DNA from: 188UL27-1 sp038526275 | Lineage (GTDB): Bacteria > Pseudomonadota > Alphaproteobacteria > Rhodobacterales > Rhodobacteraceae | Reading direction: 5' to 3' | DNA: 35,862 bases | NCBI GenBank assembly: GCA_038526275.1 | Contig: JBCBGY010000018.1 | Coordinates: 1 to 35,862, forward strand | Shown: positions 24,403-31,694 of the stretch, in pieces | Layout: each line of letters begins with the position of its first letter | Position numbering within the stretch: position 1 is the first letter of the stretch | Made by a program: the position numbers and the translations under genes | Notes under the pieces: generated by a model | Seen by the model: the letters and a program-made list of their open reading frames with translations, nothing else | The model's database searches: none | Told to the model about the DNA's origin: nothing

Positions 24403-25461
24403 TCAGGCGGCCGCCATGCGGTCCGCATTCGTCTCAAGCCGGGCATCCATGGTCTCGACGGTCCTGTCGATCTCATCGAGCGGCATGTTCAGGGTGTGCG
24501 CCAGACGCTGGACCAAACGGTCCACCCGCTCCACATGCGCGGTGCCAGCATCAATGGCGCGAGCCACAGAAGACGGCTTGATCAGGTTCTCTGCGGCCTT
24601 GGCATATTTGGCGAACGGCACCTGATCGGCAGGATCCGCACCGAGCCGCGCCGCGATCGCATCAACATGGGCATAGATCCGTTCCGATGCGGCCAGATCG
24701 CCATGGACCGCATCGCGGATCGGGCGCACGCCATTGGCCATCACGCAGCGATAATTGCCGGTCAGCAGCATGGACCATTTGGCCAACGGTACGAACAGGC
24801 TGTCGAACACTTTCAGCTTCACCGGCACGTCGCTGCCATCCAAAGTCACGGCGGCAATATCGTCCTGCATCTGTGTCAGCATCGCATTCAGGGCAGGGTC
24901 GCTGAAACCAGCCGCCTTGAAGTTGGTAGGCAGGCCGACATGCAGTACATTCGCGGCCTCTTCCGGCGGGCGGAAGGCCTGCGGATCGGGGCTGCACAGC
25001 GTCACAAGCTCTGGATCGAAGCCGTTCCACACGTCCGGGCAAACGAAGGCATCCCGCAGGGCATCGGCTGCCAGACCCGGAATGCGCTTGAGATAAGGCA
25101 GCGGCGGCATGTTCATGATCGAAAGGCACGGGATCCGAGCGCTGGCGATCCGGGCGAGCAAGTCGCGGATCTCTTCACTGCGATATTGCGGCTCCTGCAT
25201 CGCAAGGCCAACCATGTCATAGCTCGAAACATCAACGGCGGCAGGCGTTGCAGCACTGATTTTCCCGGGCAGAGTGTCCGAACGGATGGCGCGATGGGTC
25301 TCTTCTCCGCGCAGTTTGATCCGAACTTCTGTGCCCTGGCTGTTGATCAGGTCTGCCGTGGCGTGGCGGCAGACCAACGTCACATCATGGCCCGCCATGG
25401 CGAGCTTGGTCCCCAGAAGTGAGCCATACGAGGCTCCCAAAATCAAAACGCGAAATGCCAT
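24403..25461 (-). CDS. Ketopantoate-reductase-like NAD(P) enzyme, possible oxalyl-CoA reductase (PanE2-like)
   Basis: The protein has 352 residues, a bit longer than PanE. The N-terminal nucleotide loop is LGASYGSLLG (8-17), a departure from the usual GAGAIG. The C-terminal helical domain contains LAKWSMLLTGN with Lys228 and Asn236, equivalent to the catalytic Lys-Asn region of ketopantoate reductases. In Methylobacterium extorquens a ketopantoate-reductase homologue named PanE2 reduces oxalyl-CoA to glyoxylate. This gene is cotranscribed with a glyoxylate aminotransferase and lies near frc and oxc, which makes the same role attractive here. True PanE or an opine-type dehydrogenase are alternatives. 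A strong AAGGAGA ribosome site precedes the ATG. Confidence 0.85.
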   Translation of the reverse strand: MAFRVLILGASYGSLLGTKLAMAGHDVTLVCRHATADLINSQGTEVRIKLRGEETHRAIRSDTLPGKISAATPAAVDVSSYDMVGLAMQEPQYRSEEIRDLLARIASARIPCLSIMNMPPLPYLKRIPGLAADALRDAFVCPDVWNGFDPELVTLCSPDPQAFRPPEEAANVLHVGLPTNFKAAGFSDPALNAMLTQMQDDIAAVTLDGSDVPVKLKVFDSLFVPLAKWSMLLTGNYRCVMANGVRPIRDAVHGDLAASERIYAHVDAIAARLGADPADQVPFAKYAKAAENLIKPSSVARAIDAGTAHVERVDRLVQRLAHTLNMPLDEIDRTVETMDARLETNADRMAAA

Positions 25462-25566
25462 ACTACGGTTCTCCTTTATCGCAACAGCCCGTAGGCCGTT
25501 GGTTCTCCCGAGCCTCTACCTACGCCAAACGTCAGGCAGGACCACACTTTTCGGGTAAATGTGTTA

Positions 25567-25608
25567 TTTGTCGACAAAACATGTTATTCAAATTGTAAAT
25601 TTGTAAAT
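25567..25608. promoter_or_regulatory. Candidate operator between the reductase and ScfR-family genes
   Basis: A perfect 12-bp palindrome TTTGTCGACAAA lies at 25567-25578. A tandem repeat TTGTAAAT-TTGTAAAT follows at 25593-25608. The latter recalls the TTTGCAAA-type sites bound by PccR/ScfR-family regulators. The surrounding 60 bases are AT-rich compared with flanking genes. Confidence 0.5.
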
Positions 25609-25621
25609 TCAGGCGAACACG

Positions 25622-27058
25622 GTGATGGGCAAAACCCTGATCGGGCCGCAACTGCGGCAACTCCGACGCGACAGAAAACAGACCCAACTTGAAATGGCCA
25701 AGGCCCTGGGCGTCAGTGCGTCCTACATCAATCTGCTGGAAAACAATCAGCGGTCGCTGTCTGTTCAGATGCTGATGGCGCTCAGCGATGCCTACGATGT
25801 GGACTGGCGCGCCCTGACCCAGGATGACACCGCCAATCGGGTCGGCGATCTACGGGCCGCTATGTCGGACCCTCTGTTCGATGACGCGCCGGATCTGGCC
25901 GAACTTCGCGGCGCGGTGGAACATGCGCCGAAATTGGTGGACTGCTTTCTGCATCTCTATCGGGGTCACCGCGCGGCGCTCGACAAGATGATGCGCCTGG
26001 ATGGGATGGGGAAGGCAACCGACCTTTTGCGAGCCTCGCCCGAGACGTTAATCCACGACTATTTCCGCAATCATTCCAACCACTTTCCGGAACTGGAACA
26101 TGCCGCAGATAGCCTGCGCAAGGGGCGCGCGGTTGAGCCAGAAGCGCTCTACGGGCTGCTCCGAACGCGCCTGACCAGCCGGCACGGTTTGGATGTGCGC
26201 ACCGCCCCGATTGACGAAATGAACGACGCGCTTCGGATCTATGATGAAGACAGCCGAATGCTGCTGCTCAGCCAAGCCCTGAACCACGAAAACCGGGTCT
26301 TTCAGTTGGCCCACATGATCTGCCTGATCGAGTTTTCAGATCTGCTGGATTCCCTGTTGGACGGGTCCGGCATTGGCCCGGGTGCAGGCCTTGCCCGGAT
26401 CCGCGTGGAAATGGCCAACTATTTCGCCGGAGCCGTGATGATGCCCTATGGTCCCTTCCTGGAGGCGGCGGAGCGCAATAACTACGACCTCGACCGGATC
26501 GCCAGCGTCTTCGATGTCAGTTTTGAACAGGTCTGCCACCGCCTGACCACCCTGCAACGGGATGGCGCCCAGGGCGTGCCGTTCTTCTTCCTGCGCGTCG
26601 ACCGGGCCGGCAATGTGACGAAGCGGTTCAACTCGACCTCGTTCCAGTTGGCCGAATATGGCGGCGCCTGCCCTGTCTGGAATATCCATACGGCTTTTTC
26701 CAACCCCGGCGTTGTGGTGCCGCAATTTGTGGAACTGCCCGATGGCGGGCGGTTCTTTACCATCAGCCGGACGGCGCACAGGCCGGTCTTTAGTCAGGAA
26801 ACGCAAGACAGGCGGCTGATCCTGGCCCTTGGCTGCGAACTTCGCCATGCCCATCGGATCAGCTATGCCAGGGGCTATGAAACCGACCGCGAAGCCATCT
26901 TCGGCAAGATCGGGATCAACTGCCACCTGTGCCAGCGACAGGATTGCGCTCAGCGGGCCCACCAACCCATGCTGTTTGACCTGCAACTGGACGCAAACCG
27001 CCGCGGAAGCTCGCGCTACGACACGTCTGCCGGACGAGACGAAACAGGCCAAACCTAA
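25622..27058 (+). CDS. ScfR/PccR-family short-chain acyl-CoA-responsive regulator
   Basis: The protein has 478 residues. An N-terminal XRE helix-turn-helix spans about 8-60 (QLRRDRKQTQLEMAKALGVS). The long C-terminal region contains an ImmA/IrrE-type peptidase-like fold (QLAHMICLIEF) and the DUF2083 domain with a Cys cluster INCHLCQRQDC. Known relatives (RamB, PrpR, ScfR, PccR) bind acyl-CoA or related ligands and control acetate, propionate or fatty-acid genes. The start is GTG at 25622 or ATG at 25625; the spacing to AGG favours GTG. It is divergent from the reductase-aminotransferase pair, whose intergenic region carries repeats, so this pair is its likely target. Confidence 0.92.
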   Translation: MMGKTLIGPQLRQLRRDRKQTQLEMAKALGVSASYINLLENNQRSLSVQMLMALSDAYDVDWRALTQDDTANRVGDLRAAMSDPLFDDAPDLAELRGAVEHAPKLVDCFLHLYRGHRAALDKMMRLDGMGKATDLLRASPETLIHDYFRNHSNHFPELEHAADSLRKGRAVEPEALYGLLRTRLTSRHGLDVRTAPIDEMNDALRIYDEDSRMLLLSQALNHENRVFQLAHMICLIEFSDLLDSLLDGSGIGPGAGLARIRVEMANYFAGAVMMPYGPFLEAAERNNYDLDRIASVFDVSFEQVCHRLTTLQRDGAQGVPFFFLRVDRAGNVTKRFNSTSFQLAEYGGACPVWNIHTAFSNPGVVVPQFVELPDGGRFFTISRTAHRPVFSQETQDRRLILALGCELRHAHRISYARGYETDREAIFGKIGINCHLCQRQDCAQRAHQPMLFDLQLDANRRGSSRYDTSAGRDETGQT

Positions 27059-27062
27059 AATG

Positions 27063-27087
27063 GCGCGGCAGGCGACGGCTGCCGCGC
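27063..27087 (-). terminator. Hairpin between convergent scfR-type and tctA genes
   Basis: A perfect 9-bp stem GCGCGGCAG/CTGCCGCGC with a seven-base loop lies between the two stops. On the minus strand it is followed by CATTTTAGG. It probably ends the long tctA operon and may also stop the plus-strand regulator transcript. Confidence 0.6.
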
Positions 27088-27096
27088 GTAGGAGCT

Positions 27097-28668
27097 TTAC
27101 TCTGCTGGACTTGGGCCGCGCAGTTGGTTCCGAACCACCTTCACCAGCGGCAACAGGATCAGAATGATCGCGATCACCGTAATCGGCCCTGCAATCGGAC
27201 GCGTGAAGAAGATGCTGACATCGCCATCGGAAAAGAGCAGCGACTGGCGCAGCTTGGGTTCCGCAATCGGCCCGAGCACGATGGCAAGAACCGCAGGTGC
27301 CAACGGGTAGTCAAGCACCCGCAGGAAGAACGCCCCAAAGCCCACCAGCACCATCAGCCAAACATCGTAGATGTTCTGGTACGCAGCATAGACGCCGACC
27401 AGGCTCAGCACAAAGATCACCGGCGCAAGAATGGTGAACGGCATCCGCAACACCCACAGGAACAGTGGGATGAAGGCCAGATTCACGAGCAGCGCAATGA
27501 CGTTGGAGATGTAGAAGCTACCCACCAACGGCCAGACGAAATCTGGCTGATCGCTGAACAGAAGCGGCCCCGGCTGAAGTCCCCAAATGACCATTCCCGC
27601 AAGCAGGACGGCCGTAGTTGGCGAGCCCGGAATGCCAAGAGTCATCATTGGCAGCATCGCCCCGGTCGAGGCGGAATTGTTGGCCGCCTCCGGTGCCGCG
27701 ACACCATCGACCGAACCGCGCCCGTATTCCTCCGGATTGCTGGAGGTCATTTTGGCCACGCCGTAGCTCATCAATGATCCCGGCGTTGCCCCGGCGGCGG
27801 GCAAGATACCCACGAAGAAGCCTAGGAGCGAACCGATCGTGGTGCCTTTCCACGCTTCCGGGAAAGACCGGATACTGGCCATGACGCGGGCGAAGCTGAC
27901 CTTCACCTCGGACATGCTGGTGCCGCCACGGGAGGAGTTGATCGTCCAGATCATCTCGCCGATGCCGTAGACCCCGATGGCCAGAACCAGAAACTGGATG
28001 CCCCGGCTGAACCACTGGTTCGCTGTCTGGGTCGCCGCATCGCCGAAGGCCCATGTCAGTTCCGATCCAAAGATCAGACGCGGCTCGCCGGAGACGATGT
28101 CAAAGCCGACCGTCGCGACGACCAATCCGAAGCAGATCGAGAAGATGGTTTTCGGGATATCGTCGCCGCCCAACCCGACAAAGGTTGCGAAGGCCAGCAG
28201 CATCAGTGCGAAGATCTCAGGATCGCCGAACTGTAGTGCCACGTTGGCCAAGGGCGGTGCGAACGCCGTAAACAGGATGTTTGATACCGTTCCACCGACA
28301 AAGGACGCCACAGCCGCAACAACCAGGGCCCGGTCCGCCTGCCCTTTTAACGCGAGCGGTCGCCCATCGAACGTTGTGGCCACCGCCGTTGACGCCCCGG
28401 GTATCCCAAGCGTGATCGATGAGATCGCCCCGCCATACATGGCGCCGTAGTAGATCGCCGCAAGGAAGATCATTGGCGACGTGGCCGACCCCGTGGCCTG
28501 CTGAATGACAAAGGTGAAGGGCAACAGAATCGCCACCCCGTTGACAGATCCCAACCCCGGCATGGCGCCCACAAAGAGCCCGACAACAACACCAAGGATG
28601 GCAAGACCAAGATTGAGCGGCTCGAGTGCCGTCAAAATCCCTGACCCTAGTTGAATGAGAACATCCAT
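27097..28668 (-). CDS. tctA: TctA, large membrane subunit of a tripartite tricarboxylate transporter
   Basis: The protein has 523 residues and about twelve hydrophobic segments. The first half holds GLFVGAMPGLGSVNGVA and the second GFFVGILPAAGATPG, the duplicated signature of TctA. APEAANNSASTGAML and TLGIPGSPTTAVLLAG are also typical. TctA is the ion-coupled translocator for citrate or other carboxylates in the inner membrane. It follows tctB by 35 bases and ends the operon. A binding protein (tctC) is normally the third part; none is encoded in this window. The operon with oxc and frc suggests oxalate or a related dicarboxylate as substrate. Confidence 0.95.
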   Translation of the reverse strand: MDVLIQLGSGILTALEPLNLGLAILGVVVGLFVGAMPGLGSVNGVAILLPFTFVIQQATGSATSPMIFLAAIYYGAMYGGAISSITLGIPGASTAVATTFDGRPLALKGQADRALVVAAVASFVGGTVSNILFTAFAPPLANVALQFGDPEIFALMLLAFATFVGLGGDDIPKTIFSICFGLVVATVGFDIVSGEPRLIFGSELTWAFGDAATQTANQWFSRGIQFLVLAIGVYGIGEMIWTINSSRGGTSMSEVKVSFARVMASIRSFPEAWKGTTIGSLLGFFVGILPAAGATPGSLMSYGVAKMTSSNPEEYGRGSVDGVAAPEAANNSASTGAMLPMMTLGIPGSPTTAVLLAGMVIWGLQPGPLLFSDQPDFVWPLVGSFYISNVIALLVNLAFIPLFLWVLRMPFTILAPVIFVLSLVGVYAAYQNIYDVWLMVLVGFGAFFLRVLDYPLAPAVLAIVLGPIAEPKLRQSLLFSDGDVSIFFTRPIAGPITVIAIILILLPLVKVVRNQLRGPSPAE

Positions 28669-28703
28669 TAGTTCTTTCCAATCATCTCAATGGGTTGTCG
28701 ACA

Positions 28704-29234
28704 TCACAGGAAGATATCGTAGAGCGGCAGGAACAGCGGTTCGAGATACCCTTTCGGCAGTACGATCCGCATCGCCACATCGAAAAAGAAAAACGATATC
28801 ACGGGCAACGCCACCGAAATAGCTAAGCTGGTGGTCCACCTATGACGGCCCAAGACCAACAAATAATACAACATAAACAAGAAGATAGCGCCGTAGAACC
28901 CGGCAAAGTAGATCATGATCAGAAAGCCGATCAGCCCGCCGCCGACCAATATCAACTGCAGACGGCCATATTCATCCAGGAACGGTTCCGTTGATTGTGA
29001 TGGAGGAGATGTGCGGCGTATGCCGTTCACAAAAATCCAAATACAGCAAATCAGCATCACAGCCGACAGCCAGAATGGCCAAAAGCCACTGCCTGGCCCC
29101 TCACCTTCGATGAAGCCGACATTGGCAAACCGACCGACATCAGGGTTCCAAGCCGGTGGTTCACCCGCCTTCCACATAAAATACAGCGACATCACCCCTA
29201 ACAACACAGCCGTGACTAGTTCGGCTTTGCGCAT
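28704..29234 (-). CDS. tctB: TctB, small membrane subunit of the tricarboxylate transporter
   Basis: The protein has 176 residues with four hydrophobic segments (near 5-22, 45-62, 90-120 and 130-155), as expected for TctB. I chose the ATG at 29234 because AGGAG lies eight bases upstream and the membrane helix begins at once; thirteen extra upstream codons would be hydrophilic. Its loop VGFIEGEGPGSGFWPFWLS is typical of the family. It is poorly conserved in sequence, so identity rests on the adjacent TctA. The 165 bases between it and the formyltransferase gene hold no gene, so a degraded tctC is not visible. Confidence 0.9.
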   Translation of the reverse strand: MRKAELVTAVLLGVMSLYFMWKAGEPPAWNPDVGRFANVGFIEGEGPGSGFWPFWLSAVMLICCIWIFVNGIRRTSPPSQSTEPFLDEYGRLQLILVGGGLIGFLIMIYFAGFYGAIFLFMLYYLLVLGRHRWTTSLAISVALPVISFFFFDVAMRIVLPKGYLEPLFLPLYDIFL

Positions 29235-29399
29235 TGTAAGTCTCCTATCCCAGCCGTTTTGGCTGTCTTCCACCCCACCGCTACCCAGCGTACCCCGTAA
29301 ATCGGGCCGTCCCCACGACCCTGATGTCTCGCATCACTGCCAAAAGGCACATCAACGCCGACAGCTAAGCACAAACCTGCTCTCGAACGCAGATGTGTA

Positions 29400-30311
29400 T
29401 CAGCCGCCCAGGCTTTGACCCTCTGTCAGACCCACCGCAATGGCCCATTCGGAGGCAGGTTGCTTGCCACCGCCCTCGGGCCGGACCCGTTTCACTCGAA
29501 TGCGTCCGCCTTCCCCTTGAACCACAATCCCATCGGCATCAACGGTCACGATCTCGCCAGGCGTCCCGGTGCCGTCCAGATGCGCACTGTCATAGATCTG
29601 CAATGTCTGGCCATCGTGGGTTGTCCAGGCGCCAGGCGCCGGATTGGCCGCCCGGATCTTGTTATACGTCGTTTGTGACGGCTCTGACCAATCGATCGCC
29701 GCCGCCTTCTTCTTGAACCAACTTTCGTAGGATCCGTCGTCAAGCCGTTGATCATGCTTGATAATCACACCTGCCTTGACCAGTTCCAGCCCCTCGATCA
29801 TGGCGTCAACACCCATCGGGAACAGCTTCTTGAAGTAAACATCGCCCAATGTCTCATCCGGCCCGATGTCGCACGTCTTTTGCAGCATGATCGGGCCTTC
29901 ATCCAACCCATCATCGGGCCAGAAGATCGTCAGCCCGGTGCGGGATTTGCCCATGGCAATGGGCCAATTGATCGAGGATGGACCCCGATGCATCGGGCAG
30001 AGCGACGGGTGATACTGGAAGGTCCCGTATTTCGGCGCATCCCGCACAGCTTCCGGCACGAACAGCAGCACATAGGCCATCATGCAGACATCCGCGTTGA
30101 AGCTTTGCATCAATTCCAACGCTTCCGGCGTTTTCCAACTGTCCGGCTGGTGCAGCGGCAAGCCCTTTTCTCGCGCCAGATCGGCCAGCGGATCGGGCCG
30201 CCCTTCCTTTTCCGGCGCGCAGCACACCGCCACCACGTCTTCGCCCCGTTCGAGCAGTTTCTCCAATACGGCGCGACCAAACGCCTGTTGGCCATGTACG
30301 ACAATGCGCAT
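29400..30311 (-). CDS. Formyltransferase-fold enzyme resembling the hydrolase domain of 10-formyltetrahydrofolate dehydrogenase
   Basis: The protein has 303 residues: an N-terminal formyl-transferase domain and a C-terminal Fmt-like beta-barrel domain. The segment YHPSLCPMHRGPSSINWPI and the later FWPDDGLDEGPIMLQK match the N-terminal domain of ALDH1L1 better than methionyl-tRNA formyltransferase. His101 and Asp137 are spaced exactly as the catalytic His106 and Asp142 of ALDH1L1. That domain binds 10-formyltetrahydrofolate and hydrolyses it to formate and tetrahydrofolate; the aldehyde dehydrogenase and ACP parts are absent. It sits between frc and tctB, so the formyl group from formyl-CoA is the suspected link. 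The housekeeping fmt gene normally lies beside def, not here. Confidence 0.88.
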   Translation of the reverse strand: MRIVVHGQQAFGRAVLEKLLERGEDVVAVCCAPEKEGRPDPLADLAREKGLPLHQPDSWKTPEALELMQSFNADVCMMAYVLLFVPEAVRDAPKYGTFQYHPSLCPMHRGPSSINWPIAMGKSRTGLTIFWPDDGLDEGPIMLQKTCDIGPDETLGDVYFKKLFPMGVDAMIEGLELVKAGVIIKHDQRLDDGSYESWFKKKAAAIDWSEPSQTTYNKIRAANPAPGAWTTHDGQTLQIYDSAHLDGTGTPGEIVTVDADGIVVQGEGGRIRVKRVRPEGGGKQPASEWAIAVGLTEGQSLGG

Positions 30312-30376
30312 CCGGGGCCTCCTCTTTCCAGTTGTCCTTGGCGCGCCAGTCTTCAGCCGCCTGCGCCCTTCGTTCG

Positions 30377-31651
30377 TTACTCTGCAGCCATTTTGTTGAC
30401 GTCGCCCACGGCGCCAGATGCCACGATCCGGTCCAGATCATCGCCGTCATAGCCGAGCACCTGTTGCAGGATCTCTGTCGTATGTTCGCCCAAAAGCGGT
30501 GACCGGACGACCTCAACCGGGCTGTCGCTCAGCTTAATGGGGCAGCCCACCGACACATATGTGCCGCGTTCGGGATGCTCGACATCGACAATCGTGCCTG
30601 TCTTGCGCAGGCCGTCATCATCCATGATCTCTTTCGTGGACAGGATCGGCCCCACAGGAATATCCAGCGGATTGCAGATATCCATGACCTCAAACTTGGT
30701 CTTGGTCATTGTCCAGGCTTCGATCGCATCAAAGATTTCGTTCAGCTTATCAAGGCGTTCTGGCGGGGTCTTGTAGCCATCGGCCTCTTTCCATTCGGGC
30801 TTGCCGATCACATCGCAGATCTTTTGCCAAACGGCGGCCTGGGTGATGAAGTAGGTGTAGGCATTGGGATCTGTCTCCCAACCCTTGCACTTCAGAATGC
30901 GGCCCGGTTGCCCGCCACCGCTGTCGTTGCCTGCGCGCGGCGTGGCCTCACCGAATTCGATGCCCTCCCCGAACTGGCTGTATTCCTTCAACGGTCCGGC
31001 GGCTAGGCGCTGCTGGTCGCGTAGCTTCACCCGGCACAGGTTCAGCACGCCATCCTGCATGGGCGCCAGGACCTTCTGACCCCGGCCCGACTTTTCGCGC
31101 TGGAACAAGGCCGTCACGATGCCAAGCGCCAGATGCAAGCCGGTGCCACTGTCACCGATCTGCGCCCCCGTGACCAAAGGCGGGCCATCGAGGAACCCTG
31201 TTGTCGAGGCCGCACCGCCTGCACACTGCGCGACGTTTTCATAGACCTTGCAATCCTCGTACTTGCCAGGGCCAAAGCCCTTGACCGAGGCCATGATCAA
31301 GCGCGGGTTGATCTCTTGGATCCGCTCCCAGCTAAAACCCATCCGATCCAGCGCGCCTGGCGCAAAGTTTTCAACCAGCACATCGCAGGTCTCAATCAGG
31401 CGCGTCAGGACTTCCTTGCCGGTTTCGTTCTTCGAATTCAGCTCAATCGACCGCTTATTGTGGTTGAGCATCGTGAAGTAGAGACTGTCGGCCCCGGGCA
31501 CGTCCACCAGCTGCTTGCGGGTCGCATCACCGACACCGGGCCGTTCCACCTTGATCACATCGGCGCCAAGCCAGGCGAGCAACTGCGTGCAGGTCGGGCC
31601 CGACTGTACATGGGTGAAATCGAGGATCTTAACTCCGTCGAGGGCTTTCAT
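30377..31651 (-). CDS. frc: Formyl-CoA:oxalate CoA-transferase
   Basis: The protein has 424 residues, the family length. It is a class III (CaiB/BaiF) CoA-transferase. The catalytic Asp is Asp167 in AQIGDSGTG, and the Gly-rich loop GGGQPG at 245-250 is the feature that distinguishes true formyl-CoA transferases. It exchanges CoA from formyl-CoA to oxalate, giving oxalyl-CoA and formate in the cytosol. I chose the ATG at 31651, with AGGAG seven bases upstream; an upstream start at 31711 would overlap oxc. It lies 43 bases after oxc and is followed by the formyltransferase. CoA must first be primed from another source, not seen here. Confidence 0.96.
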   Translation of the reverse strand: MKALDGVKILDFTHVQSGPTCTQLLAWLGADVIKVERPGVGDATRKQLVDVPGADSLYFTMLNHNKRSIELNSKNETGKEVLTRLIETCDVLVENFAPGALDRMGFSWERIQEINPRLIMASVKGFGPGKYEDCKVYENVAQCAGGAASTTGFLDGPPLVTGAQIGDSGTGLHLALGIVTALFQREKSGRGQKVLAPMQDGVLNLCRVKLRDQQRLAAGPLKEYSQFGEGIEFGEATPRAGNDSGGGQPGRILKCKGWETDPNAYTYFITQAAVWQKICDVIGKPEWKEADGYKTPPERLDKLNEIFDAIEAWTMTKTKFEVMDICNPLDIPVGPILSTKEIMDDDGLRKTGTIVDVEHPERGTYVSVGCPIKLSDSPVEVVRSPLLGEHTTEILQQVLGYDGDDLDRIVASGAVGDVNKMAAE

Positions 31652-31694
31652 ATCGATACTCCTGTGACTGACAGGGGGAAATTTTGTAGCGGCA

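Noticed and set aside
24292..25422. Open frame of 376 codons, plus strand
   Set aside because: It is antisense to the reductase and aminotransferase genes and has no recognisable domain.
23169..25461. Beta-hydroxyaspartate cycle operon
   Set aside because: Only the BhcA-like aminotransferase is present; the aldolase, dehydratase and iminosuccinate reductase are missing, and the partner gene is a ketopantoate-reductase type.
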